Assembly (NCBI GenBank): GCA_028275075.1
Contig: JAQCNK010000014.1
Location: forward strand, 1 to 10,145
Direction: 5' to 3'
Origin: Haloarcula sp.
GTDB lineage: Archaea; Halobacteriota; Halobacteria; Halobacteriales; Haloarculaceae
Length of the DNA stretch: 10,145 nt
The position numbers and the translations under genes were made by a program. The number at the start of each line of letters is the position of its first letter. Positions within the stretch are counted from its first letter, which is position 1. Shown one piece after another: positions 1 through 6,002 of the stretch. Below the pieces are notes generated by a model, which ran no database searches, was not told where the DNA came from, and saw nothing but the letters and a program-made list of their open reading frames with translations.

Positions 1-386
1 AGAAAGCCGAAGATGTTGTTCAGCGCGAAACCGAGCACCGCGGCAAAGGCCAAGTGGAGCGCCACGAGTGGCGCCGTCGAACTCGTCGAAAGTCGGTAGG
101 AGAGGCTGATAGCGATACCGTCGGCGACGACTGTTGCGACGATGACCACGAGGACACCGAGGCTGGGCGAGACCAGTCCCGAAGCGACGCCCCACTGCTG
201 GAGTAGCATCGAGACGATGGCCGGGACGATTGCGGCCTTGGCCGCAAGCTGTGTCGGCGTATCACCGATAAAGAACGTCGCCGCCAGGTGGAGGGTGACG
301 GCGTAGAACAGCCACGTCAGCAGCAGGGTGACGATGACTGCGAGGACGCCGCCGCCTGTCAAACTCGGCGTGCCGGCCTGGAGCAT
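1..386 (-). CDS. Multi-pass membrane protein of unknown function (3' end missing)
   Basis: An ATG at 386-384 opens a frame with no stop down to the left edge, giving 128 complete codons of a truncated gene. The protein is very hydrophobic, with four likely membrane segments at roughly residues 11-33, 46-63, 74-96 and 104-127. The short linkers are rich in Ser, Thr, Gly and Pro (for example DTPTQ near residue 42). There is no signal peptide distinct from the first helix, and no catalytic motif is visible. It resembles small haloarchaeal membrane proteins annotated only as DUF families (I think of DUF7473, from memory and uncertain). The start is the first ATG and gives a short polar N-terminus before helix 1. 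A TATA-like GTATA at 425-429 (read on the minus strand) lies about 40 nt upstream, inside one arm of the 425-508 inverted repeat. The coding call is firm; no function can be assigned. Confidence 0.8.
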   Translation of the reverse strand, partial: MLQAGTPSLTGGGVLAVIVTLLLTWLFYAVTLHLAATFFIGDTPTQLAAKAAIVPAIVSMLLQQWGVASGLVSPSLGVLVVIVATVVADGIAISLSYRLSTSSTAPLVALHLAFAAVLGFALNNIFGF

Positions 387-424
387 ACCCGACGATTGGG
401 TGTGGCAGTGTTTGTGCGTTGTGC

Positions 425-508
425 TATACGGGTCGACAGAACGATTGATAGAATTCGCCTCCGCCAGACCCCGGCGAATATCTATCAGGGCTTCTGTCGA
501 CCCGTATA
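425..508. repeat. 84-nt imperfect inverted repeat between the membrane-protein gene and tbp
   Basis: The outer arms, 425-441 and 492-508, are exact 17-bp reverse complements. Inside them, 446-452 pairs with 481-487 (TGATAGA / TCTATCA) and 453-459 pairs with 473-479 (ATTCGCC / GGCGAAT). The outer and inner stems are separated by a 4/4-nt mismatch (442-445 against 488-491), and a single extra A lies at 480. The loop is 460-472 (13 nt). A stem of about 31 bp is far beyond chance in a 235-nt spacer. Each outer arm ends outward in GTATA, so it could hold two outward-facing promoter elements, act as a terminator or RNA structure behind tbp, or be a remnant of a small inverted-repeat element. The sequence alone does not decide. 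Confidence 0.8.
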
Positions 509-563
509 TCTGTCGGCGTCGACCTGACGTGTCTGACTGTTGGCTGTGCGTGCGTAAAGATAG

Positions 564-583
564 TTGACACCTTGAGATGTCAA
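564..583 (-). terminator. Possible terminator hairpin downstream of tbp
   Basis: TTGACA at 564-569 and TGTCAA at 578-583 form a 6-bp stem with an 8-nt loop. It starts about 40 nt after the tbp stop codon. Read on the minus strand, the stem is followed by CTATCTTTA, a short pyrimidine- and T-rich run. Archaeal termination depends mainly on T-tracts, so this is only a plausible candidate. The larger inverted repeat at 425-508 lies further along the same transcript. Confidence 0.3.
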
Positions 584-621
584 ATTCGTCCGTGCTGATA
601 CAGACGACAGTGTAAGCGGTC

Positions 622-1182
622 TCAGTCCAACAGTCCGAGCTCTTCAAGTCGGGAGACGATCTTGTCGACGGCCTTCTTGGCGTCGTCTGGCTCCTTCCCG
701 CCGGTGATGACGAGTTTGCCCGAGCCGAACAGAAGCGCAACCACGTCGGGCTCGTCGAGTCGGTAAACGAGGCCGGGGAACTGCTCGGGCTCGTACTCGA
801 TGTTCTCCAACCCGAGGCCGATAGCGATGGCGTTGAGGTTGAGGTTCCGTCCGAGGTCCGCGCTCGTGACGATGTTCTGGACGACGATCTCCGGGTCCTC
901 GTCGACCTGAATCTGCAGCTCGCGGAGCTTATCGAAGACGATGCGCAGGCTCTGGTGGACGTCGTCTGTCGACTTCGCGCCGGTACAGACGATCTTGCCC
1001 GAGCGGAATATCAGCGCCGCGGACTTGGGTTCCTGCGTGCGGTAGACGAGTCCAGGGAACTGCTCCGGATCGTAGTCGGCACCCTCGAGGTCCATCGCCA
1101 CGCTCTGAAGGTCAAGCTCCTGGCCGATACCGGTCGAGGCGACGACGTTTTCGATGTTGATGGTCTCCTTAGGGTCAACCAT
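622..1182 (-). CDS. tbp: TATA-box-binding protein (TBP)
   Basis: This 186-residue protein is the archaeal general transcription factor that binds and bends the TATA box and recruits TFB and RNA polymerase. It is two direct repeats forming the TBP saddle: residues about 6-92 and 97-183, each with a QFPGLVYR segment followed by a (L/I)xFxSGK(I/L)V(C/I)TG segment. All four DNA-intercalating phenylalanines are present: F42 and F59 in repeat 1, F135 and F152 in repeat 2. Length is normal for archaeal TBP, which lacks the long eukaryotic N-terminus. The acidic C-terminal residues are typical. The start is the ATG preceding VDPKETINIENVV, with a strong TATA box 29-35 nt upstream, implying a very short leader. 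Haloarchaea often carry several TBP paralogues; this looks like a complete canonical one. The gene stands alone, divergent from the methyltransferase. Confidence 0.97.
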   Translation of the reverse strand: MVDPKETINIENVVASTGIGQELDLQSVAMDLEGADYDPEQFPGLVYRTQEPKSAALIFRSGKIVCTGAKSTDDVHQSLRIVFDKLRELQIQVDEDPEIVVQNIVTSADLGRNLNLNAIAIGLGLENIEYEPEQFPGLVYRLDEPDVVALLFGSGKLVITGGKEPDDAKKAVDKIVSRLEELGLLD

Positions 1183-1218
1183 ATCTCGACTTAAAACACG
1201 TATTTAACCTTTATAAAT
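1183..1218 (-). promoter_or_regulatory. tbp promoter with strong TATA box
   Basis: On the minus strand the sequence TTTATAAA sits at about 1211-1218, 29-36 nt ahead of the tbp ATG. A second AT-rich motif, TTAAATA, follows at 1200-1206. With initiation about 25 nt after the TATA centre, the leader would be only a few nucleotides. This is one of the best TATA boxes in the window, fitting a highly expressed basal factor. Because it drives the TATA-binding protein itself, feedback by TBP level is conceivable but not shown by the sequence. Confidence 0.6.
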
Positions 1219-1268
1219 GTTCATGGCATGGACTGCCAGTCAGCGGTCGGAAATTGTCAGAACTTGAA

Positions 1269-1288
1269 CTATAAACCGTTTTAAATGG
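1269..1288 (+). promoter_or_regulatory. Possible promoter of the methyltransferase gene
   Basis: CTATAAACC and TTTTAAATGG form an AT-rich island in a GC-rich spacer, reading toward the methyltransferase. If initiation is about 25 nt beyond the second box, the transcript would start near 1308 and carry a leader of roughly 135 nt. No comparable box occurs at the leaderless distance from 1443; only a weak GATACC is seen at 1415-1420. The same island lies about 90-105 nt behind the tbp start on the other strand and could serve tbp instead. Confidence 0.35.
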
Positions 1289-1442
1289 CGGGCGCCCGGC
1301 CAACTCACCGGTTGCGCCGTCCACTCTATTCTGGCTGGTTCCACTCCGCCTCCGGGCGGCGAGTCCGGCCGCCATCTGTTGGTTCGAGTCACGTCTGGAT
1401 CGGACCGGCACGCTGATACCACCGCGGGAACAGTGCCAGAGC

Positions 1443-2468
1443 GTGTACGTCCTCGAACTCGGCGGCCAGGACGACCCCTTCGCGCGCCGCGAGGCCGCGA
1501 GCGCCGCAAGCGACATCGCTCCGCTCGCGCCCGGCCTCGCCACTGCCCGCGATGTCACCGGCCGCGCTCGCTATCTCGCCTACACCCACCGGGCCTGCGC
1601 ACTCGTCGGGACCGGCGACCCCAGCATCGGGAGCGCACGGGCCACACTGCAAGCGGCGGCCATCGACCGAGAGGGCACCGTCGCCGTCAGGGCCGTCGAC
1701 GTGCGGGCCAGCACAGGCATCGACACGCAACGGGCCGAACGGGCCCTGGGCGGCGTGCTCACCGACCGTGGCTTCGCCGTCGACCTGGAGACGCCCGACC
1801 ACACGCTGTACGCGTACTTCGCCGACCCCGCGGGCGACGATGAGACCGACGCCGGCGAACCCTGCTGTGCGCTGGGCTGGACTGTCGTCGAGAGCCTGCG
1901 CGATTTCGGCGACCGCCAGCCGACCAACCGGCCCTTCTTCCAGCCCGGCAGTATGGCCCCGCTGGAGGCGCGGGCGCTGGTGAACATGGCTGGCGCTCGG
2001 CCCGACACCACCGTCGTCGATCCGATGTGTGGCACCGGCGGCCTCCTGCTGGAGGCCGGTCTCGTCGGAGCCGACGTCGTCGGCGGCGACGCACAGGCAA
2101 AGATGATCCGGGGAACGCAACGGAACCTCCAGCACGTCCTCGGCGGCGACGGCCATCCGGACCGGTATCCCGCCACAGGGGACTGGGGGCTCTGGCGCGC
2201 GGACGCCGCTCAGCTCCCGGTGGCCGACGACGCGGCCGACGCCGTCATCTTCGACGCACCGTACGGCCGCCAGTCCCGCATCGAAGGCGAACTCGCTCCC
2301 CTGGTGTCCAACGCGCTCACCGAGTCACGACGGATCGCCCCTCACTGCGTGCTCGTCGCCGACCGCGACTGGTCGGCGCTGGCCTGCGAGGCCGGCTGGA
2401 GCGTCACGGATCGGTTCGAGCGCCGCGTCCACCGATCACTGGTCAGACACGTTCATCTACTTGAGTGA
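1443..2468 (+). CDS. trmG10: tRNA (guanine(10)-N2)-dimethyltransferase (Trm-G10 type; THUMP plus Rossmann methyltransferase)
   Basis: The 341-residue product fits archaeal Trm-G10 (also called the TIGR01177 family), which uses S-adenosylmethionine to methylate N2 of guanosine 10 in tRNA. The N-terminal half (about 1-150) is the THUMP-containing tRNA-binding part. The segment RPFFQPGSMAPLEARALVN (163-181) leads into the Rossmann-fold methyltransferase. SAM-binding motif I is DPMCGTGG at 193-200, the acidic ribose-binding residue is probably D216 in GGDAQ, and the catalytic motif is DAPYG at 271-275, the family's (D/N)PPY variant. GTG at 1443 is the only in-frame ATG or GTG I find from about 1284 onward, and MYVLELGGQ-like N-termini are typical of the family. 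An AT-rich promoter-like stretch (1269-1288) lies about 160 nt upstream, which would give a long GC-rich leader. Family assignment is firm; the substrate is inferred from the family. Confidence 0.9.
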   Translation: MYVLELGGQDDPFARREAASAASDIAPLAPGLATARDVTGRARYLAYTHRACALVGTGDPSIGSARATLQAAAIDREGTVAVRAVDVRASTGIDTQRAERALGGVLTDRGFAVDLETPDHTLYAYFADPAGDDETDAGEPCCALGWTVVESLRDFGDRQPTNRPFFQPGSMAPLEARALVNMAGARPDTTVVDPMCGTGGLLLEAGLVGADVVGGDAQAKMIRGTQRNLQHVLGGDGHPDRYPATGDWGLWRADAAQLPVADDAADAVIFDAPYGRQSRIEGELAPLVSNALTESRRIAPHCVLVADRDWSALACEAGWSVTDRFERRVHRSLVRHVHLLE

Positions 2469-2592
2469 CTGGTCGATTATCCGATTTTCTGGCTGCTGGC
2501 GCGGCTATCCGGCCAGTTTTCCTGGACAAACGTCCACTGTTGGGGAGTGGTAACAATGCTTAAGCTCTCGCGCTGGACATATGAGGATACCA

Positions 2593-2748
2593 ATGCCACA
2601 GTGGTCAGACCCCGCTCCCTGCGATGACGAGGAACAGCTTTTCGAATGCCCGGACTGCGGCAAGCGACTCTGTAGCGATCTCTCTGCAATAACTTGTGAC
2701 AGATGTGGCGTCGAGATGCAGAACCTGTCGGTCCCGCGGCCGCAGTAG
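2593..2748 (+). CDS. Small zinc-ribbon protein (rubrerythrin-like / DUF7129 type)
   Basis: A 51-residue protein with a single zinc ribbon. The metal ligands are probably C19 and C22 (ECPDCGKRL) and C35 and C38 (TCDRCGVEM), with additional cysteines at C10 and C27. It ends in NLSVPRPQ. That resembles the NIAVPRE-like tail of haloarchaeal proteins annotated as rubrerythrin-like or DUF7129 zinc ribbons (from memory). There is no diiron four-helix domain, so it is not a rubrerythrin enzyme. Its job is unknown; such ribbons usually mediate protein or nucleic-acid contacts. An in-frame ATG at 2581 would add four residues (MRIP); I prefer 2593. A TATA-like CTTAAG at 2559-2564 lies about 30 nt upstream, giving a nearly leaderless message. 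It is on the same strand as the methyltransferase but 124 nt away, so probably transcribed separately. Its end faces the dephospho-CoA kinase gene. Confidence 0.85.
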   Translation: MPQWSDPAPCDDEEQLFECPDCGKRLCSDLSAITCDRCGVEMQNLSVPRPQ

Positions 2749-2840
2749 TTTGCCTCGCCGCCGGCCCAGTACGGAACGTGTGGCTCTTGCTCTCCCTACC
2801 TAACACCGAGATAGCTCGGGACAATCTCTCTGTGCCGTCG

Positions 2841-3386
2841 TCAGTCAGACCGTTCGACCAGTTCAAACGCCGCCTCCGAGTCCCCGTCCATCCGGACCAG
2901 AATCGACCGTGCACGCTCTCGAACGACCGTATCGGGCGTCACGAGCACCATCCCCTCGTCGGGCTGGCCGTAGACGACACTGCCGCCCGTCGAAATCGAG
3001 AGAACAGCGGGCAGCGCCGCTAGGTCTTCCTCACCCTCGACGTTGATGAGCGTCGTCTCGTCGCCGTCGAGACCCGCACAAAGGGCTACGAGCAGTTCTC
3101 GGGTGATTGTCCCCGCCGGATTATCGACATCGACGGTGCAGTCGAAGCCGGCGATAGCCGCGGCCACCTCGCTATCGACCGCCGATCGCTTGGTCTGTTC
3201 GTCGACCAGTGCGAGGTCCGGGAGTCGGCCCGCTTCGAGCAGGTGGTACGTAACCATATCTCCGACAGCAGCTATCGGCTCGCCCGCGCTGGCCAGTAGC
3301 GCCTCTGTGTCGGTGTAAATGTCACCCATCGGCTCCTTGAGTTCACTGCGGAGCGCGCGGGGGAGTTCGAGAAGAACGTCAGCCAC
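2841..3386 (-). CDS. GTP-dependent dephospho-CoA kinase (DUF359 family)
   Basis: The 181-residue protein matches the archaeal DUF359 family, shown in Thermococcus kodakarensis to be the GTP-dependent dephospho-CoA kinase. That enzyme phosphorylates the 3'-hydroxyl of dephospho-CoA in the last step of CoA synthesis and is unrelated to bacterial CoaE. Conserved pieces in order are PMGDIYTD (19-26), VGDMVT (41-46), DEQTKR (62-67), NPAGTIT (89-95), VEGEEDL (116-122) and GSVVYGQP (135-142). There is no Walker A P-loop, as expected. Length is normal. The start is a GTG at 3386-3384, one nucleotide after the spt4 stop, so it is the last gene of the operon and is translated from the shared transcript. 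In several archaea this gene neighbours rpoE', spt4 and ribosomal protein genes S24e and S27ae; here the next gene is a convergent zinc-ribbon gene instead. The enzymatic assignment rests on the family. Confidence 0.9.
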   Translation of the reverse strand: MADVLLELPRALRSELKEPMGDIYTDTEALLASAGEPIAAVGDMVTYHLLEAGRLPDLALVDEQTKRSAVDSEVAAAIAGFDCTVDVDNPAGTITRELLVALCAGLDGDETTLINVEGEEDLAALPAVLSISTGGSVVYGQPDEGMVLVTPDTVVRERARSILVRMDGDSEAAFELVERSD

Positions 3387-3387
3387 G

Positions 3388-3585
3388 CTAGCGGACTTTC
3401 AGCGCGTACTGGCCCGGTTTCGTCACTTCCATCTCGGCGGCGATGTCGGATTCCTCGGGGTGGGCAATGACGACATAGCCCGCCCAGTCCTCAGTGAGCG
3501 AGGTGCCGCCACAAGCCTCACACTGGCTCTCGATTTCGGCATCCTGAACGCGGTGGCAGTCGCGACAGACTAATCTATCGGCCAT
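3388..3585 (-). CDS. spt4: Transcription elongation factor Spt4 (formerly RNA polymerase subunit E'')
   Basis: A 65-residue zinc protein that partners with Spt5 (NusG) on the RNA polymerase clamp and promotes processive elongation. The zinc knuckle is C7-x2-C10 and C22-x2-C25. It is followed by the family signature TEDWAGYVVIAHPEESDIA (31-49), where Spt4 contacts Spt5, and a short C-terminal strand ending KPGQYALKVR. It is full length for archaeal Spt4. The ATG (3585-3583) overlaps the rpoE' stop in a TGATG arrangement, so the two are almost certainly translationally coupled. Older annotations call it subunit E'', but it is not a polymerase subunit. Spt5 is not in this window. Confidence 0.95.
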   Translation of the reverse strand: MADRLVCRDCHRVQDAEIESQCEACGGTSLTEDWAGYVVIAHPEESDIAAEMEVTKPGQYALKVR

Positions 3586-4160
3586 CAGCTATCACCGGCC
3601 GGCGCACCCTCTCGCTTCTTGCGCTCCTCTTCGAGCCAGCCGTGCTTGCCCAGGCCAACCTGCTTCGCCGTGAGGCCGATCTTGGAGTCACGAGGGTTGC
3701 GCTCGTCGATGCTCTTGGTGACAATTCGGGCCCGAACCGCGTCACCGACACCGAGAGTTTGGTTTGACTCGCGTGAGGCGAGTTGCTGGTTCTCCTCGTC
3801 GTAGGCCAGATACTCATCGGAGATCTGAGAGACGTGGAGCAAGCCGTCGACAGGGCCGATGCCGATGAAAGCCCCGAAGTTGACGACCTCGACGACCTCC
3901 CCGTCGACTACTTCCTGCATCTGTGGGTCGAAGGTAAGCGCGTCGAACTCGGCCTCGTAATAGACGCCGGGCTTGTTCGGCAGAACCGCACCGTCACCGA
4001 TATCGTGGATCTCGATGACGGAGACGACGCTGCCGACGTCCTCGTCCATTCGGCCCTCCAGCTTATCCTGCAGGAGCTTCTTGACCATTCCCGGACCGAC
4101 GTCCGCGAGATGGCGCGGCGGCACTTCGACTGTATCGCGTAGGCGTACCCGTTTGTACAT
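3585..4160 (-). CDS. rpoE1: DNA-directed RNA polymerase subunit E' (Rpo7, eukaryotic RPB7 homologue)
   Basis: A 191-residue subunit of the Rpo4/Rpo7 stalk, which helps open the promoter and binds the emerging RNA. The N-terminal RNP-like domain covers about 1-80 and begins MYKRVRLRDTVEVPP, the usual Rpo7 start that docks on the polymerase core. The S1/OB domain covers about 84-167 and contains GEVVEVVNFGAFIGIGPVDG and LLHVSQISDEYL, followed by KIGLTAKQVGLGKHGWL. A charged tail (EEERKKREGAPAGDS) ends the protein. The ATG at 4160-4158 lies one nucleotide after the stop of the PIN-domain gene. Its partner Rpo4 (subunit F) is encoded elsewhere. Linkage with spt4, aIF2 gamma and a PIN protein is a known archaeal gene neighbourhood. 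Confidence 0.95.
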   Translation of the reverse strand: MYKRVRLRDTVEVPPRHLADVGPGMVKKLLQDKLEGRMDEDVGSVVSVIEIHDIGDGAVLPNKPGVYYEAEFDALTFDPQMQEVVDGEVVEVVNFGAFIGIGPVDGLLHVSQISDEYLAYDEENQQLASRESNQTLGVGDAVRARIVTKSIDERNPRDSKIGLTAKQVGLGKHGWLEEERKKREGAPAGDS

Positions 4161-4161
4161 A

Positions 4162-4539
4162 TTATGGTTGAGTGATAGCCAGTTTGTTCCGGCCCCTTAA
4201 ACTAATTACTGGAATCCCCGCGTCAAGCAGGCGGTGTTTGAGGGGGTTGTCGTTCGTCACGGCGTGTGTCACGTCCTCGCGCGTGGCGAGTTCGAGCACC
4301 GCGTCGTCGGCGTAGTCGGCCTCGGTCACAGCGAGCGTACACCGCTCCAAGAGATCGAGACCCACGGCGGCCGCGGTCGCCTCGTTACCGGCACCGTCGG
4401 CCAGTGTATCGAGTTCAGCGCGGACGGCTTCGGGGACGAGGTAGTCGTCAGCATCCGTTAGCAACCGTTCGAGTTCGTCGAAGAGGCGAACCCCGCATTC
4501 GACCGGCATCATGAGTGCGTTCGTGTCCAGCACTATCAT
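4162..4539 (-). CDS. PIN-domain ribonuclease (Fcf1/Utp24-like, COG1412 type)
   Basis: A 125-residue single PIN domain. The acidic metal-binding residues are all in place: D5 (VLDTNALM), E42 ([10 protein letters not shown]), D79 (ADDAVLELA) and D97 (VTNDNPLK). It therefore looks like an active magnesium-dependent endoribonuclease. The [10 protein letters not shown] start and [26 protein letters not shown] end resemble the archaeal Fcf1-like group, whose eukaryotic relatives cut pre-rRNA. The fixed position between aIF2 gamma and rpoE', without an adjacent antitoxin gene, favours a housekeeping rRNA-processing role over a VapC toxin. The ATG (4539-4537) overlaps the aIF2 gamma stop by four nucleotides (ATGA), and rpoE' starts one nucleotide after its stop. 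Family membership is clear; the RNA target is inferred. Confidence 0.85.
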   Translation of the reverse strand: MIVLDTNALMMPVECGVRLFDELERLLTDADDYLVPEAVRAELDTLADGAGNEATAAAVGLDLLERCTLAVTEADYADDAVLELATREDVTHAVTNDNPLKHRLLDAGIPVISLRGRNKLAITQP

Positions 4540-5768
4540 CCACGCAGTGTGCCGACGCCGATGAGTCGCCAGCGGGCCCCCACACGACGGTTAATAGCTA
4601 TCTTTGCGCCGTCTTCGGCGCACACCGGTCGTTTGAGTGTGAGCTCACACTCCCCCGAGCGGGCGCTGGTGACGGAGCCGACAGTGGTGGCGGTACCGAT
4701 AGTGAGCATCAGCGGCTCGCCGGTAGAGATCGCTTCGACCTCGCCGCCGTCGTCGCCGACGATGCGTTCGAGCAGGTCGACATCCATCGTGAACTGCTCG
4801 TGTGTCGGCGGCAGGCTGCCGGGCGGGCCGGCGACTTGGCCGGCAAGGGCGTCGCCCTTCGTGATAGAGGGATCGAGGCCGGTTCCGACACCGAGCAGGC
4901 CGCCGGGCGTGACCTCGTCGACGAAGTCGCCGCCGGCCTGCAGTGAGCGGACATCAGTCTCGACCGGCCGCCACTCCGTCCGGCCGCCCTCCTCGACCTC
5001 GCGGCCAGGGCGGAGTTCAACTTCGTCCTCAACGTCCAGCTTGCCGGCGACGAGCGAGCCACCGAGAACGCCGCCGCGCAGGTCCTCGTAGGTAGTGCCG
5101 GGGCGGTTGATGTCGAACGAGCGAGCGACCATCATGCGGGCATCCGCGTCAGGGTCCTGCTCGGGCGTGGGAATCTCCTGTTCGATTGCGTCGATGAGCA
5201 GGTCGATGTTGGCCTCCTGTCCCGCACTGATTGGGACGACGGGGGCGCCCTCGGCGACGGTCCCCTCGACGAACTCCTGTATCTGTTCGTAGTTCTGCGT
5301 CGCCCGCTCCTTGTCGACGAGATCGACCTTGTTCTGGGCGATGACGATGTTGTCGATGCCGATAATGTCGAGCGCCGAGAGGTGCTCCTCGGTCTGGGCT
5401 TGCGGGACGGGTTCGGTCGCCGAGACCACGAGGACAGCGCCGTCCATGATGGCCGCGCCCGACAGCATCGTCGCCATCAGCGTCTCGTGACCGGGGGCAT
5501 CGACGAACGACACTGTCCGGAGGTGGTCAGTGTCGACGTCGTGGTCCCCGCAGTGGTCGTCGACAGTGAACGCCTCGGGCTCCTCGCCCTCGGAACAGCG
5601 ACGGAAGGTGGCGTCGGCGTAGCCGAGCCGGATAGAGATCCCGCGCTTCATCTCCTCGGAGTGTTGGTCGGTCCATTCGCCGGACAACGCCTGTACTAGG
5701 GTCGTTTTGCCGTGGTCGACGTGGCCGACAAGTCCGATGTTCACCTCCGGTTGGTTGTTTGATGTCAT
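4536..5768 (-). CDS. eif2g: Translation initiation factor aIF2 subunit gamma
   Basis: A 410-residue GTPase of the heterotrimeric aIF2, which delivers Met-tRNAi to the small ribosomal subunit. GTPase motifs: G1 GHVDHGKT at 15-22, switch 1 [11 protein letters not shown] at 40-50, G3 DAPGH at 90-94, G4 NKVD at 146-149 and G5 SAG at 181-183. EF-Tu-like domains II and III follow, ending [17 protein letters not shown]. Between switch 1 and G3 the usual zinc knuckle is reduced: only C58 and C73 remain, with H72, H76 and H82 nearby, and A66 stands where I recall other haloarchaeal proteins having Cys. The open frame continues far upstream on the minus strand, but that part is arginine-rich and non-homologous. 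The ATG at 5768 gives the conserved [16 protein letters not shown] start, with a TATA-like GTTTATC about 40 nt upstream. It is the first gene of the five-gene operon. The alpha and beta subunits are elsewhere. Confidence 0.96.
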   Translation of the reverse strand: MTSNNQPEVNIGLVGHVDHGKTTLVQALSGEWTDQHSEEMKRGISIRLGYADATFRRCSEGEEPEAFTVDDHCGDHDVDTDHLRTVSFVDAPGHETLMATMLSGAAIMDGAVLVVSATEPVPQAQTEEHLSALDIIGIDNIVIAQNKVDLVDKERATQNYEQIQEFVEGTVAEGAPVVPISAGQEANIDLLIDAIEQEIPTPEQDPDADARMMVARSFDINRPGTTYEDLRGGVLGGSLVAGKLDVEDEVELRPGREVEEGGRTEWRPVETDVRSLQAGGDFVDEVTPGGLLGVGTGLDPSITKGDALAGQVAGPPGSLPPTHEQFTMDVDLLERIVGDDGGEVEAISTGEPLMLTIGTATTVGSVTSARSGECELTLKRPVCAEDGAKIAINRRVGARWRLIGVGTLRG

Positions 5769-5873
5769 TTCGGGAGTAATCTTGGTGGAAATTCGCCACG
5801 TGCGACTGATAAACCTACTGTTTCGACCCGCGGTCGACCGCCGACGGCGGCTGTTGACACGATATTTCGCTGA

Positions 5874-5904
5874 CCAGCGTCGCCAGACGGCGCCGGGACG
5901 CTGG
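5874..5904. other. Hairpin-forming inverted repeat in the aIF2 gamma / DUF5787 spacer
   Basis: CCAGCGTC (5874-5881) and GACGCTGG (5897-5904) are exact 8-bp reverse complements around a 15-nt loop, which contains a further GCC/GGC pair (5882-5884 and 5889-5891). It lies about 105 nt ahead of the aIF2 gamma start and about 100 nt ahead of the divergent DUF5787 start. It is upstream of both likely promoters, so an operator or architectural site is more likely than a transcript structure. Nearby at 5830-5841 is a 12-bp perfect palindrome, GCGGTCGACCGC. GC-rich DNA makes such matches fairly easy. Confidence 0.4.
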
Positions 5905-5971
5905 GGAGATGCCACGCCGGAACAGAGACGCCTCATCGATCCGCGGGGTCGCCGGCTCGGCGAGCACACGG

Positions 5972-5979
5972 TTTTTTTT
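5972..5979 (+). promoter_or_regulatory. T8 tract at TATA-box distance from the DUF5787 start
   Basis: Eight consecutive T residues lie 24-31 nt upstream of the GTG at 6003, where an archaeal TATA element is expected for a leaderless message. No other AT-rich element lies in the preceding 80 nt. A pure T-tract can also act as an archaeal terminator, but no plus-strand gene ends just upstream. A promoter role is therefore the better reading. Confidence 0.4.
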
Positions 5980-6002
5980 CCGTTCCGCCCGTCTGTCACG
6001 GC

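Noticed and set aside
577..615. 12-codon plus-strand frame (ATG to TAA) in the spacer behind tbp
   Set aside because: It is too short, has no membrane helix or motif, lies inside the candidate terminator region, and has no ribosome-binding site.
1375..1400. tRNA-like GGTTCGAGTC suggesting a T-arm of a tRNA gene
   Set aside because: The flanking five bases on each side do not pair (GTTGG against CACGT), and no acceptor stem, D-arm or anticodon arm could be found around it on either strand.
2593..2748. Calling the zinc-ribbon gene a rubrerythrin
   Set aside because: Only the ribbon is present; the diiron helical domain needed for peroxidase activity is absent.
2806..2819. CCGAG-ATAG-CTCGG hairpin between the convergent zinc-ribbon and CoA kinase genes
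   Set aside because: A 5-bp stem with no T-tract on either side is common by chance in GC-rich DNA, so it is not called as a terminator.
4162..4539. Reading the PIN-domain gene as a VapC toxin
   Set aside because: No VapB-like antitoxin gene is adjacent, and the gene is fused by overlap into a housekeeping operon.
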